Assembly (NCBI RefSeq): GCF_023195535.1
Contig: NZ_JALPNF010000002.1
Location: 496,001-560,000, forward strand
From: Sphingomonas faeni
GTDB lineage: Bacteria; Pseudomonadota; Alphaproteobacteria; Sphingomonadales; Sphingomonadaceae
Reading direction: 5' to 3'
DNA: 64,000 bases
A program made the position numbers and the translations under genes. Positions within the stretch are counted from its first letter, which is position 1. Every line of letters begins with the position of its first letter. A model generated the notes under the pieces. The model saw nothing but the letters and a program-made list of their open reading frames with translations. It had not been told where the DNA came from and did not search any database. Below, in pieces: positions 8,824-17,829 of this stretch.

Positions 8824-8926
8824 CACCCCGGCGAAGGCCGGGGCCCAATTGGGGGACGGCTATAACGCAGCGCAGTCCAACATCACTGCGACCTTGCCAA
8901 TTGGGCCCCGGCCTTCGCCGGGGTGG
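8824..8926. repeat. Palindromic element (family B, CCCAATTGGG type)
   Basis: Inverted arms CACCCCGGCGAAGGCCGGGG followed by CCCAATTGG, and the complement at the other end, with about 45 bases between. Other copies are at 44921-45024, 54655-54758 and 61091-61194. It sits between the convergent nucleotidyltransferase and cyclophilin genes, where its hairpin could also end transcription. Confidence 0.85.
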
Positions 8927-8940
8927 AAAAGACGGGTAGG

Positions 8941-9588
8941 CTACTTCGCCCGACGAACCGTCAGAATCTTAACCGGCGCGGCAATCATCTGCCCCTTCAT
9001 CACCCGGACCCCAGCAGTAGCCGAAATCGGCGCAGCAAGGATGCGTTTCACCACGTCCATCCCCTCGACGACATGCCCGAACGCCGCATACCCAGCGGTA
9101 TCCCCACTTCCCGTCGGGTTCGCATCCAACGACAGCACCGGCCCGACGGTAATGAAGAAATCCGCCGTCGCCGTCCCCGGCGCCAACCGCGCCAGCGAGA
9201 TCGTCCCATCGACATGCGACAGCCCGGTCTTGCTGGTCGGCTCATGCGCGACGGGCTTCAAGATACGCTTCGGATCGTTCTGCGGCCCGCCCTGGATCAG
9301 CCCGGTCCCCTGCCCCAGGTTCATCGCGCGGTAGAACGTCACGCCATCAAGCCGCTTCTGGTCGACATAACGCAGGAAGTTTGCGGTCGTCAGCGGCGCG
9401 CGATCCTTCTCCAGCGCCAGCGTGATCGGCCCCTCGTTGGTCGTCATCACGATCGAGATGGTCGCCGCCGGCACCGCCTCGGCCGGAACAGGCGTGGCTG
9501 GTGCGGCCGGAGCGACGGTTTGCGCCGAGCCGGAAACAGCACAGAGAAGGACGAGCGAAGCGCCAAGCGTTTTCAAGATCATGACCAA
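8941..9588 (-). CDS. Periplasmic peptidyl-prolyl cis-trans isomerase, cyclophilin type
   Basis: 215 residues with a signal peptide (LGASLVLLCAVSGSAQ) and a Pro/Ala-rich spacer before a cyclophilin domain (about 46-205). The domain shows LTTANFLRYVDQKRLDGVTF, FYRAMNLGQGTGLIQGG, and a modified FxG region (ATADFFITVGPVLSLD, then YAAFGHVVEGMDVV). It should assist proline isomerisation during folding of exported proteins. It converges on the inositol operon across a palindrome-filled gap of about 300 bases and is divergent from the ATP-grasp operon. Confidence 0.92.
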   Translation of the reverse strand: MVMILKTLGASLVLLCAVSGSAQTVAPAAPATPVPAEAVPAATISIVMTTNEGPITLALEKDRAPLTTANFLRYVDQKRLDGVTFYRAMNLGQGTGLIQGGPQNDPKRILKPVAHEPTSKTGLSHVDGTISLARLAPGTATADFFITVGPVLSLDANPTGSGDTAGYAAFGHVVEGMDVVKRILAAPISATAGVRVMKGQMIAAPVKILTVRRAK

Positions 9589-9613
9589 GGCTACCGCGGC
9601 AAACGCGCCCTGT

Positions 9614-9652
9614 CAGCCGAGAACGTGAGCCGAGAACGTCAGCCGGTAACGA
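9614..9652. repeat. Three tandem 13-base units upstream of the ATP-grasp operon
   Basis: CAGCCGAGAACGT and GAGCCGAGAACGT are followed by a degenerate CAGCCGGTAACGA. They lie about 70-110 bases before the ATP-grasp start, in the divergent promoter region. They could be operator sites or a slippage product. Confidence 0.5.
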
Positions 9653-9721
9653 TGCGATATTGCCGCCGACAAACTATTGCTTGGGTTTGCACGCCCGCGC
9701 GCAATGCGTATCCGGAGAGCG

Positions 9722-10627
9722 ATGACCGATCTCGCCATTCTCTACGAGCACCCGCTCTGGTTCGAACCGCTGTTCGCCGCGCTCGACCGCCGCGGCGTTG
9801 CCTTCACCCGCGTCACGCCCGACGGCTTCTGGAACCCCGCCGACCAGAGCGCCCCCGCCCCCGTCGTCTTCAACCGGATCGCGATGTCGAGCTTCCTGCG
9901 CAACGACGAACATCCGATCTTCGACACGATGGCGATGCTCGATCACTGGCGCCGCACGGGCGCGCGCGTGATCAACGGCACCGACGTCCTCGCGATCGAC
10001 GCGTCCAAGGCACGGCAATTGTCGCTGATCGCCTCGCTCGGCCTCGCCATCCCCGAGACCCGCGTGGTCCACCGCGCCGCCGACGTCGTCCCCGCCGCGC
10101 AGACGCTCCGCTTCCCATTGGTCGTGAAGGCGAACATCGGCGGATCGGGCGCAGGCATCATCCGCTTCGACAGCCTCGACGAACTGCGCGCCGCCGTCGC
10201 CGACGCCGGCCTCCCAAGCAGCGTCGACGGCGTGCTGCTGGTGCAGGAATACGTCCCCGTCCGCGACGGCGCGATCACCCGGATCGAGACGCTCGACCGC
10301 AAGTTCCTCTACGCGATCGAGGTCGCCGGCGGCGGCGCGTTCGATCTCTGCCCGGCGGATGCATGCGTCGTCCCCGGTTCCGGCATCAAGATGGCCGCGG
10401 TCGAGCCGTCGCAGACCTTGAAGGACGCCGCCGAAGCGATCGCCCGCGCGGTCGATCTCGACGTCGGCGGAGTCGAGGTGATGATCGACGACCGCGATGG
10501 CGTCGCGCGCTTCTACGACATCAACGCGCTGTCGAACTTCGTCGCCAAGCCCCTCGACGTGCTCGGCTGGGATCCCCACGACCGCCTCGTCGATTACCTG
10601 GTCGAACAGATCGAGAAGGCCCGCTGA
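9722..10627 (+). CDS. ATP-grasp ligase, RimK-like
   Basis: 301 residues from the ATG at 9722, chosen because GGAGAG lies just ahead; two earlier in-frame ATGs (9677, 9704) lack a site. The ATP-grasp core shows FPLVVKANIGGSGAGIIRF (nucleotide-binding Lys and Gly loop, residues about 125-143), VLLVQEYVPV, and metal/ATP ligands in GGVEVMIDD and FYDINALSNF near residues 250-275. The family joins a carboxylate to an amino or imino group through an acyl-phosphate. Its stop overlaps the next start (TGATG), and the following genes are a flavin monooxygenase and a MetNIQ-like importer. The substrate is unknown. Confidence 0.8.
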   Translation: MTDLAILYEHPLWFEPLFAALDRRGVAFTRVTPDGFWNPADQSAPAPVVFNRIAMSSFLRNDEHPIFDTMAMLDHWRRTGARVINGTDVLAIDASKARQLSLIASLGLAIPETRVVHRAADVVPAAQTLRFPLVVKANIGGSGAGIIRFDSLDELRAAVADAGLPSSVDGVLLVQEYVPVRDGAITRIETLDRKFLYAIEVAGGGAFDLCPADACVVPGSGIKMAAVEPSQTLKDAAEAIARAVDLDVGGVEVMIDDRDGVARFYDINALSNFVAKPLDVLGWDPHDRLVDYLVEQIEKAR

Positions 10628-11658
10628 TGCGCTATGGTTACTGGACTCCCGTCTTCGGCGGCTGGCTTCGCAACGTCCCCGACGAGGGGATGGAGGCGAG
10701 TTGGGCGTACACCAAGGCGCTCACGCAGAACGCCGAGCGCTGGGGCTACGACCTGACGCTGATCGCCGAGCTGAACCTCAACGATATCAAGGGCATCGAA
10801 CAGCCTGCGCTGGATGCATGGTCGACCGCGGCGGCGCTCGCGGCAGTGACCGACAGCATCGAGCTGATGGTCGCGGTCCGCCCGAACTTCCACCACCCCG
10901 CGCTGTTCGCCAAGGCGGCGGCGAATATCGACCGGATCTCGGGCGGACGCCTCGCGCTCAACGTCGTGTCGTCCTGGTGGGCGGACGAGGCGAAGCAATA
11001 CGGCCTCCAGTTCGACCAGCACGACGATCGCTACGCCCGCACCGCCGAGTGGCTGACCGTCGTCGACGGGCTCTGGACCGAAGAACGGTTCGACTTCGCG
11101 GGCCAGTTCTACACCACCGAACAGGCGATCTGCTCGCCCAAGCCCGCCAAGCGCCCGACCGTCTACGCCGGTGGCGAGAGCGAGAAGGCCAAGGCGATGA
11201 TCGCCGCGCAGTGCGACGCCTACGTCATGCACGGCGACCCCGCCGACGCGATCGCGCCGAAGATCGCCGACATGGCCGCGCGACGTGAAGCAGCCAATGA
11301 GAAGAGGGGCGGCGGCGCACCGATGCAATACGGCATGGCTGCCTACGCGATCGTCCGCGACAGCGAGGCGGAGGCGAAACGCGAACTCGAGCGCATCACC
11401 AGCGTCACCGAACTCCCCGCCGGATACGCCAATTTCGACCAGTGGTTGTCGGGCACGCAGCTCGAACGCGAGTTGAAGATCCAGGAATACTCCGTCTCCA
11501 ACCGCGGCCTGCGCCCCAATCTGGTCGGCACGCCCGAGCAGTTGAAGGAGCGTGTCGCGGAGTACGAAGCCGCCGGTCTCGACCTGCTGCTGCTCCAGAT
11601 GAGCCCGCAGGCCGAGGAAATGGAGCGGTTCGCCGCGCAGGTCATGGGCACCGCATGA
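10627..11658 (+). CDS. LLM-class flavin-dependent monooxygenase, sulfone/sulfonate-type
   Basis: 343 residues from the ATG overlapping the ATP-grasp stop. The bacterial luciferase-like TIM barrel is recognisable from [48 protein letters not shown] and a [15 protein letters not shown] block. The NVVSSWW region with conserved His/Arg resembles alkanesulfonate (SsuD) and dimethylsulfone (SfnG) monooxygenases, which use FMNH2 from a separate reductase. No reductase gene is nearby. Its stop overlaps the start of the ABC ATPase gene (ATGA). The substrate is probably an organosulfur compound imported by the neighbouring system, which is inference. Confidence 0.85.
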   Translation: MRYGYWTPVFGGWLRNVPDEGMEASWAYTKALTQNAERWGYDLTLIAELNLNDIKGIEQPALDAWSTAAALAAVTDSIELMVAVRPNFHHPALFAKAAANIDRISGGRLALNVVSSWWADEAKQYGLQFDQHDDRYARTAEWLTVVDGLWTEERFDFAGQFYTTEQAICSPKPAKRPTVYAGGESEKAKAMIAAQCDAYVMHGDPADAIAPKIADMAARREAANEKRGGGAPMQYGMAAYAIVRDSEAEAKRELERITSVTELPAGYANFDQWLSGTQLERELKIQEYSVSNRGLRPNLVGTPEQLKERVAEYEAAGLDLLLLQMSPQAEEMERFAAQVMGTA

Positions 11659-12389
11659 TCCGCCTAACTGACGTCGTTAAAACCTACCCGGCAACCGACG
11701 CGGCTGCCCTCGACGGCGTGTCGATGGAAATCCCGGCGCGTGGCGTATTTGGCGTCATCGGCCAGTCCGGCGCGGGCAAGTCGACGCTGATCCGCCTGAT
11801 CAACGCGCTAGAACGTCCGACGTCGGGTCGAGTCGAGGTCGACGGCGTCGACGTGGCGGCATTGTCGGCGGCAGACCTGCGCGCGCTACGCCGCCGGATC
11901 GGCATGATCTTCCAGAATTTCGGCCTGCTGTCGTCGCGCACGGTCGCGGCAAACGTCGCGTTCCCGCTGGCGCTCGCGGGCGTATCCAAAGCCGAGCGCG
12001 AGACGAAAGTCGCTGCGCTACTCGACCGCGTAGGTCTCGCCGATCACACCACCAAATATCCAGCCCAGCTATCCGGCGGCCAGAAACAGCGCGTCGGCAT
12101 CGCTCGCGCGCTCGCCACCGACCCCGACATCTTGCTCTGCGACGAAGCCACTAGCGCACTCGATCCCGAAACCACCCGCTCGGTCCTGACCCTCCTCCGC
12201 GAACTCAACCGAGACCTCGGTCTGACGATCGTCCTGATCACGCACGAAATGGACGTCGTCCGCTACGTCTGCGACCGCGTCGCCGTCCTCGAACGCGGCC
12301 GTATCGTCGAAACCGGAGACGTTACCGACATCTTCGCCAACGCCACGCACCCGGCGACGCGGCGCATGCTGGCGGCGCTGGCGGCATGA
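11655..12389 (+). CDS. metN: Methionine-type ABC importer, ATPase subunit
   Basis: 244 residues from the ATG overlapping the monooxygenase stop. Walker [12 protein letters not shown]-loop [20 protein letters not shown], signature [15 protein letters not shown], Walker [13 protein letters not shown] and switch His ITHEMDVV are all present. The FGLLSSRTV sequence after the Q-loop is characteristic of MetN. It lacks the C-terminal regulatory domain of E. coli MetN (343 residues), so methionine trans-inhibition is not expected. It probably powers uptake of methionine or another sulfur compound with the next two genes. Confidence 0.9.
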   Translation: MIRLTDVVKTYPATDAAALDGVSMEIPARGVFGVIGQSGAGKSTLIRLINALERPTSGRVEVDGVDVAALSAADLRALRRRIGMIFQNFGLLSSRTVAANVAFPLALAGVSKAERETKVAALLDRVGLADHTTKYPAQLSGGQKQRVGIARALATDPDILLCDEATSALDPETTRSVLTLLRELNRDLGLTIVLITHEMDVVRYVCDRVAVLERGRIVETGDVTDIFANATHPATRRMLAALAA

Positions 12390-13048
12390 GCTTCTTCGCC
12401 AACATCGACTGGTCGGACATCGGCCAGGCGTGCCTCGACACGCTGATCATGCTCGGCGGGTCGCTCGTGCTCACGATCGCGTTCGGGCTTCCGCTTGGCG
12501 TCCTGCTCTACCTCACCGGCCAGGGCCGCCTGTCGCAGAACCGCGTCGCCAACGTCGTGCTCGGCGTCATCGTCAACATCCTCCGCTCCGTCCCGTTCAT
12601 CATCCTGCTGATCGTGATGATCCCGCTCACCGTGATGCTCGTCGGCACCTCGCTAGGCGTCGCCGGCGCGATCCCCCCGCTCGTCGTCGGCGCGGCACCC
12701 TTCTATGCGCGGCTCGTCGAGGGATCGCTCAAGGAAGTCGACCGCACCACGATCGAGGCGGTGCAGGCGATGGGCGCCACCACCCGCCAGATCGTCACCG
12801 GCGCGCTGATCCCCGAGGCGCTCCCCGGGCTGATCGCCGGCGCCACCGTCACCGCGGTTGCGCTCGTCTCGTTCACCGCGATGGCGGGCGTGGTCGGCGC
12901 GGGCGGGCTCGGCGATCTCGCGATCCGGTTCGGCTATCAGCGCTTCCAGACCGACGTCATGGCCGTCACCGTTGTGCTGCTGGTCGTGCTCGTCCAGATC
13001 ATCCAATATGCCGGCGACGCGCTCGCCCGCCACTTCACCCGCCGCTAG
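12386..13048 (+). CDS. metI: Methionine-type ABC importer, permease
   Basis: 220 residues with five predicted membrane helices and the MetI-type permease coupling loop [20 protein letters not shown] (about residues 131-150). The start overlaps the ATPase stop (ATGA). Conserved [17 protein letters not shown] and [20 protein letters not shown] match MetI. It works with the ATPase before it and the lipoprotein after it. Confidence 0.92.
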   Translation: MSFFANIDWSDIGQACLDTLIMLGGSLVLTIAFGLPLGVLLYLTGQGRLSQNRVANVVLGVIVNILRSVPFIILLIVMIPLTVMLVGTSLGVAGAIPPLVVGAAPFYARLVEGSLKEVDRTTIEAVQAMGATTRQIVTGALIPEALPGLIAGATVTAVALVSFTAMAGVVGAGGLGDLAIRFGYQRFQTDVMAVTVVLLVVLVQIIQYAGDALARHFTRR

Positions 13049-13056
13049 GAATCGCC

Positions 13057-13851
13057 ATGAACCGTCGCACCCTGCTCGCCTCGTTCTCGCTCCTGGCGCT
13101 CGCCGCCTGCGGAGGCGCCAAGACCAACGACGGCAAGACGCTGACGATCGCCGCAACCGCGGTGCCGCATGCCGAGATCCTGGAATCGATCAAGCCGACG
13201 CTGGCGAAGGAGGGCGTCGACCTCCAGATCCGCGTCTTCAACGATTACGTCCAGCCCAACCTCCAGGTCGAACAGAAGCAGATCGACGTCAGCTATTTCG
13301 AAACCAAGCCGTATCTCGACCAGTTCAACGCCTCGCGCGGTACGCATCTGGTGACGTACGCCGGCGTCCATGTCGAGCCGCTCGGCGCCTATTCGCGCAA
13401 GTGGAAGTCGATCGCGCAGATCCCGAACGGCGCCACCGTCGCGATCCCCAACGAGCCGAGCAACGGCGGCCGCGCGCTGCTGTTGCTCCAGAAGGCCGGG
13501 CTGATCACGCTCCGGAACCCGACCAACCCGCTGTCGAGCCTCAACGACATCGCCACCAACCCGAGGAACCTCAACTTCAAGGAACTGGAGGGCGCAACCC
13601 TGCCCCGCACGCTCGGCGAGGTCGATCTCGCGCTGATCAACACCAACTACGCGCTCGACGCCAAGCTCAACCCGGTCCGCGACGCACTAGCGATCGAGGA
13701 CAAGAACAGCCCCTACGTCAATTTCGTCGTCGGCCTGCCCGGTGGCGAGAAGGACCCGCGCGTGGTGAAACTGATCGCCGCGCTCCGCAGCCCGGCGACC
13801 AAGACCTTCATCGAGCAGCATTATCGAGGTGCGGTGCTGCCGGCGTTCTGA
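13057..13851 (+). CDS. metQ: Methionine-type ABC importer, substrate-binding lipoprotein
   Basis: 264 residues from the ATG nine bases after the permease stop. A lipoprotein signal with lipobox LAAC precedes a NLPA/MetQ domain: TIAATAVPHAEILE, DVSYFETKPYLDQFN, IPNEPSNGGRALLLLQKAGL and VDLALINTNYALDA. Binding would be to L- or D-methionine or a related sulfur compound. It closes the five-gene operon; only five genes share the overlapping or nearly overlapping spacing, and CorA follows after 39 bases. Confidence 0.93.
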   Translation: MNRRTLLASFSLLALAACGGAKTNDGKTLTIAATAVPHAEILESIKPTLAKEGVDLQIRVFNDYVQPNLQVEQKQIDVSYFETKPYLDQFNASRGTHLVTYAGVHVEPLGAYSRKWKSIAQIPNGATVAIPNEPSNGGRALLLLQKAGLITLRNPTNPLSSLNDIATNPRNLNFKELEGATLPRTLGEVDLALINTNYALDAKLNPVRDALAIEDKNSPYVNFVVGLPGGEKDPRVVKLIAALRSPATKTFIEQHYRGAVLPAF

Positions 13852-13890
13852 TACCGGCGCGAGCCCAGTCAGCGTAATCCTAGAGGCTCC

Positions 13891-14859
13891 ATGACGGTCG
13901 TCGCCGCGTATCTCTATCGTCATGGCAAACGCGTCCGCGCAGTCTCGATCGACGAAAAGGTCGACTGCCCGGCGGATCGCTCCGAGTTCGTCTGGATCGG
14001 GATATGCGACCCGACCGACGACGAAATGCGGACGCTCAAGGAGCAGTACAACCTCCATCCGCTGGCGGTGGAGGACGCGATCAAGGCGGACCAGCTGCCC
14101 AAGGTCGACGTCTATGGCGACCAGCTGTTCGTGGTCGCGCGCACGGCGCAGCTCGAGGCGGACAAGATCGCGTATGGCGAGACCGCGATCTTCGTCGGCC
14201 ACAGCCACATCATCAGCGTCCGCCACGGCTCGGCGCGGTCTCATAAAGCGCTACGCGAACAGCTCGAAGCCGCGCCGACCTTGCTGATCAACGGCGTCGA
14301 CTACGTCCTCCACGCAATCCTCGACTACGTCGTCGACGGCTATCTGCCGATCATGGAGAGCATCGAGGACGAGGTGCTGGCAATGGAACAACGCACCATC
14401 GACGCGTTCCTAGGCCGCGACGAGATCGTCCGAATCTTCGGCTTGCGTCGAGAAATGATCCGGTTCCAGCGGATCCTGGGACCGATGGGCGAGGTCGCGG
14501 GCAAGATCGTCCGCCTCGACCTGCCCTGCATCGATACCGAGGCCAAACCGTATTTCAGCGACGTGCTCGACCACGTCCGTCGCGTGCAGACGATGGTCGA
14601 GGGGTTACGCGAAGTGCTGACGTCGGTGTTCGAATTCAGCAACCTGCTCGAACAGCAACGCACCGGCGCGATCACCCGCCAGCTCGCCGCCTGGGCCGCG
14701 ATCCTTGCCGTTCCGACCGCGATCGCCGGGATCTACGGCATGAACTTCGAGAATATGCCCGAGTTGAAGACTGAATACGGATATTTCCTCGTGCTGGGTG
14801 TGATCGGCGTTGTGTGTTCGGCGCTGTATGTGAAGTTCAAGCAGGCGAAGTGGCTATAG
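13891..14859 (+). CDS. corA: CorA family divalent-cation transporter
   Basis: 322 residues. A large N-terminal cytosolic domain is followed by two C-terminal membrane helices (about 262-282 and 294-313) joined by the selectivity motif YGMNFENMPEL, which contains the invariant GMN. The protein ends in a short basic tail (KFKQAKWL). It should move Mg2+ or Co2+/Ni2+ down the electrochemical gradient as a pentamer. It follows metQ by 39 bases and could share its transcript, but no functional link is evident. Confidence 0.93.
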   Translation: MTVVAAYLYRHGKRVRAVSIDEKVDCPADRSEFVWIGICDPTDDEMRTLKEQYNLHPLAVEDAIKADQLPKVDVYGDQLFVVARTAQLEADKIAYGETAIFVGHSHIISVRHGSARSHKALREQLEAAPTLLINGVDYVLHAILDYVVDGYLPIMESIEDEVLAMEQRTIDAFLGRDEIVRIFGLRREMIRFQRILGPMGEVAGKIVRLDLPCIDTEAKPYFSDVLDHVRRVQTMVEGLREVLTSVFEFSNLLEQQRTGAITRQLAAWAAILAVPTAIAGIYGMNFENMPELKTEYGYFLVLGVIGVVCSALYVKFKQAKWL

Positions 14860-14877
14860 CGCGACGACCACTGACTC

Positions 14878-14972
14878 CGTCATGCCGGGCTCGTTCCGGC
14901 ATCCACCGTTCCGCATAGTCGCCAGCCGTCGCTTCGCGGCACGGTGGACCCCGGAACAAGCCCGGGGTGACG
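14878..14972. repeat. Palindromic element (family D, GTTCCGGCATCCACCGTTCC type)
   Basis: Arms CGTCATGCCGGGCTCGTTCC and a complementary TCCGGGTCCACC-type end surround a short centre. It is followed 27 bases later by a family A copy. Other family D copies are at 30075-30170, 33471-33566 and, as a chimera, 53329-53422. Confidence 0.85.
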
Positions 14973-14999
14973 AGGGTGAAACCAGCCCCTTACTTCGTC

Positions 15000-15122
15000 C
15001 TCCCCCGCCAGGGGGAGGTGGCTGGCACTCGCCAGACGGAGGGGGAGGTAAGGGACAACCGCTGTTGCGTGTCCGCCCCCTCCGTCGCCTTCGGCGCCAC
15101 CTCCCCCTTGCGGGGGAGGATC
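15000..15122. repeat. Family A palindromic element, intergenic
   Basis: Same arms and inner pair as the copy inside nadE (4672-4797). It lies between convergent corA and the NADP-dependent reductase. Confidence 0.9.
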
Positions 15123-15142
15123 GAACGCCGAGCGACTGTCGT

Positions 15143-16132
15143 TCAAACCTTGACGAGCATCTTCCCCATATTCCCACCCGAGAACAGCCCCAAGAACGCA
15201 TCCGGCATCGTCTCGAGCCCTTCGTGCACCGTCTCCTGCCGCTTCAGCGTCCCCGCGGCCAGCATCCCGCCCATGTCCTTGTAGAATTCGTCGGCGCGAT
15301 TCATGAAATCGCTGACGATGAACCCGCGGATCTGGATGCGGTTACCGATCAGCCGCGCGAGATACTTCAACTGCGTCGCCGCGCCGCTGTTATACACGTC
15401 GATCATCCCGCACACTGCGAACCGCGCATGCATGTTCGCATGTGCCAGCGCCGCGTCGAGATGCTCGCCGCCGACATTGTCGAAATACACGTCGATGCCC
15501 TTCGGTGCGGCCTGACCCAGCGCCTTCACCACCGGTACGTCGCCCTTGTAGTCGATCACCGCATCGGCCCCGAGCGACTTCACCCACGCGCATTTCTCCG
15601 CGCCGCCAGCCGAGCCGATCACCGTCATGCCCTTGGCCTTGGCGACCTGCACCACGGTCGATCCGACCGCGCCCGCCGCCGCCGACACGAACACCGTGTC
15701 GCCCGCCTTCGCCTCGGCAACCTGGAGCAGACCAAAATACCCCGTCATCCCCGGCATGCCGAGCTGGCCGAGAAACGCCTGCGCCGGCACGTCGAGCGCG
15801 GGCAGCTTCTGCACCTGCGCCGCCGGCACCACCGCCTCGTCGCGCCAGCCCGCCATGTGCAACACCATGTCGCCGACCTTGATGCCGTCGCCGTTGCTCT
15901 CGACCACTTCGCCGACCGCGCCGCCCTGCATCGCCTCGCCTAGCGCGAACGGCGGGACATAGCTCTTCACGTCGTTCATCCGCCCGCGCATGTACGGATC
16001 GACCGACAGCCAGCGGTTGGCAATCCGGACCTCGCCAGCGCCGAGCACAGACTGGTCGAGATCGATCATGGCGAAGTCGGTATGCTTCGGCATGCCTTGC
16101 GGACGTGCCTTCAGGCTCCATGCACGGGCCAT
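15143..16132 (-). CDS. curA: NADP-dependent medium-chain reductase, CurA/prostaglandin-reductase type
   Basis: 329 residues from the ATG at 16132, preceded by AGGAG; an upstream ATG at 16243 would add 37 residues without family similarity. The zinc-free medium-chain dehydrogenase fold shows LSVDPYMRGRM, GGAVGEVVES, LGMPGMTGYFGLL and the nucleotide-binding VSAAAGAVGSTVVQVAKAKG, then DVYFDNVGGEHLDAAL. These enzymes reduce activated alkenes such as enones with NADPH; E. coli CurA reduces curcumin. It stands alone on its strand. Confidence 0.9.
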   Translation of the reverse strand: MARAWSLKARPQGMPKHTDFAMIDLDQSVLGAGEVRIANRWLSVDPYMRGRMNDVKSYVPPFALGEAMQGGAVGEVVESNGDGIKVGDMVLHMAGWRDEAVVPAAQVQKLPALDVPAQAFLGQLGMPGMTGYFGLLQVAEAKAGDTVFVSAAAGAVGSTVVQVAKAKGMTVIGSAGGAEKCAWVKSLGADAVIDYKGDVPVVKALGQAAPKGIDVYFDNVGGEHLDAALAHANMHARFAVCGMIDVYNSGAATQLKYLARLIGNRIQIRGFIVSDFMNRADEFYKDMGGMLAAGTLKRQETVHEGLETMPDAFLGLFSGGNMGKMLVKV

Positions 16133-16198
16133 AAACTTGCTCCTGTCTAGAATATTCGTGTTATCGGTATGGCGGAACATATCCGCAGCGCAACCCGC

Positions 16199-16228
16199 AA
16201 AAAAGCCCGGACGTTTCCGCCCGGGCTC
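16199..16228 (-). terminator. Rho-independent terminator after the SWFGD/DUF2171 gene
   Basis: On the minus strand AGCCCGGGCGGAAACGTCCG leads into GGGCT followed by a run of six T. It lies 45 bases downstream of the gene stop. Confidence 0.85.
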
Positions 16229-16272
16229 GTTGCTGGCCGGCATCAGCGACGCCGGCCAATGCTTTCAGACGC

Positions 16273-17526
16273 TTAGTACGTGGTCGGACCCGACTTGCCG
16301 AGCGAGTCCGACGTCGTGCCGGTCGTCGAACCCGGGGCCGTCGAACCAGTGGTCGATGCCGCGCCCGTCGTGCTACCGGTTTGGGTGGTCGAGCCATAGC
16401 CAGTCGTACCGGCGCCCTTCTTGTCGCCGCCGGTGCGGTCGCCATAGTCGAACATCGCCGAGTTGCGCTCTTCCTCTTTCCACGCCGCCTTGGCTTCGTC
16501 GGCCGACTTCGACAGCGTCACCTTGCCGTCGACGGTCTTGATCCAGCGCGACGGGATCGAGTGATGCACGCCGCCCGCATCGCGGTCGTTCTTGGTCAGC
16601 AGGATCCGGTCGCCCTTCACCTTATCGACCGTACCGACATGGCTACCGTCGGAACCGACGACCTCCATATGCTCGGCGACCTGCGACAGCGAGCTACGCT
16701 GGCCCTGACGCTCGGTGCGCCACGACGAAAACTCGTTCTCGAACTTCGAACGGTTTTCGTTGCGATACTCGTCATAGTCGCGGTCGAGCGCCGCGATCTG
16801 CGTGCTGCGCCAGCTATGGTAATGATCGTCGTGCGGGTTCGACGAGCGGTTGCCGAACGAGCGGTTGTCCGAGTTGCCATAGGAGTGCTCGTCGTAGCGC
16901 GCATCGGCCTCGCGGCGGCGCTCCGCCTCGTCATCTCCGAACCACGAGCGTACTTCGTCACCGGCGCGGGCGATAAAGCCGCGATCGTCATAGTCGTAAC
17001 CCTGCGGCTGGCGGCCATAGCCACGATCGTCGCCGCGCGGCGCATTACGGTTGTCGTCGTCGGCATGACGGTTGCGCCCTACATCCTCGAACCGGCGACC
17101 GTCCGACGCGTAGCTACCGTGATACTCGGTACCGCTCGAACCCTGACCACGCTGGCCATAGTCCTGTCGGTCATAACGCTGCTGATTCGAGCCCTGTCGA
17201 CCATAGCCCTGCTGGCCGTAAGACTGGCCCGAACCCTGTCCATAGCGCGACTGATTATAGCGATCCCCGCCCGACGGCTGCTGGCGATCGTTATGGCCAC
17301 CATAATAGTCGCGACCGTATTGAGCATGGCTACCCTGATCGTCGCGCCCTCGATTGTCGCCCCCGTGATTGTCGCGATCGAATTCACCGGCCGCTGCGTA
17401 ATCGCGCGCGCTAGACCGACCGTAATCGCCCCCGTCGGAACGGAAATCGCGGCCAAAATCCTGCGAGTTCGGCCGACCGTAATAATCGCCCGATTGACGA
17501 TCCCGGGTAGTGCGCTCGTAGACCAT
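16273..17526 (-). CDS. Low-complexity stress protein with SWFGD motif and DUF2171 domain
   Basis: 417 residues. Residues 1-170 are a disordered tract rich in Tyr, Gly, Arg, Asp, Gln and Ser (repeats such as YGQQGYGRQGSNQQRYDRQ). A SWFGDDEAERRREAD motif follows near residue 195, then a PRC-barrel-like DUF2171 domain (about 290-350: HMEVVGSDGSHVGTVDKVKG, HHSIPSRWIKTVDGKV), and a Thr/Gly/Ser-rich tail. SWFGD and DUF2171 proteins in alphaproteobacteria are usually stress-induced. AGGAGG precedes the ATG, a near-consensus EcfG promoter lies 80-110 bases upstream, and a terminator follows, so it is a single-gene unit. The molecular role is unknown. Confidence 0.85.
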   Translation of the reverse strand: MVYERTTRDRQSGDYYGRPNSQDFGRDFRSDGGDYGRSSARDYAAAGEFDRDNHGGDNRGRDDQGSHAQYGRDYYGGHNDRQQPSGGDRYNQSRYGQGSGQSYGQQGYGRQGSNQQRYDRQDYGQRGQGSSGTEYHGSYASDGRRFEDVGRNRHADDDNRNAPRGDDRGYGRQPQGYDYDDRGFIARAGDEVRSWFGDDEAERRREADARYDEHSYGNSDNRSFGNRSSNPHDDHYHSWRSTQIAALDRDYDEYRNENRSKFENEFSSWRTERQGQRSSLSQVAEHMEVVGSDGSHVGTVDKVKGDRILLTKNDRDAGGVHHSIPSRWIKTVDGKVTLSKSADEAKAAWKEEERNSAMFDYGDRTGGDKKGAGTTGYGSTTQTGSTTGAASTTGSTAPGSTTGTTSDSLGKSGPTTY

Positions 17527-17611
17527 AGGAGCCTCCTAATTGATGTCCTGCGGCTGCCAGCCTCGTCGATCGATTTAGTCGATCGCGGAGCCGTACATTC
17601 CGATGACTACA

Positions 17612-17635
17612 AACGCCAAACTGGTGGATTGTTCC
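17612..17635 (-). promoter_or_regulatory. Candidate EcfG general-stress promoter
   Basis: On the minus strand GGAAC (17635-17631) and CGTT (17615-17612) are separated by 15 bases. This is close to the alphaproteobacterial EcfG consensus of GGAAC, 15-17 bases, CGTT. It would start the transcript about 75-80 bases ahead of the SWFGD/DUF2171 gene. The rest of 17527-17829 holds nothing else I can support. Confidence 0.5.
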
Positions 17636-17829
17636 TGTATTTGCCGTAACTTGACGGCGACACGACGCAACGCTGCGACGACGGTCGGACCGAGATCGAG
17701 CCTGAGATCCACCAAGGAAAAAACTCCCGCCCGGCAATCCAAAAAACCGGCCGGCCAAGCCAGTTCCGCCAGTTGCATCGCCCAAACCGACCCGCTAAAT
17801 GTGCAATCATGGCCTATGGCCAGCCGCGC

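Noticed and set aside
8701..8926. Repeat pairs considered as CRISPR
   Set aside because: They are single hairpins dispersed through the genome, without regular spacing or spacers; no cas gene is present.
9589..9721. Possible SAM riboswitch ahead of the MetNIQ-containing operon
   Set aside because: No SAM-I, SAM-II or SAM/SAH core pattern seen; only the tandem 13-base units.
8923..10626. Long N-terminal extension of the flavin monooxygenase frame
   Set aside because: It crosses a palindrome, the antisense cyclophilin gene and the ATP-grasp gene; monooxygenase similarity starts only at 10627.
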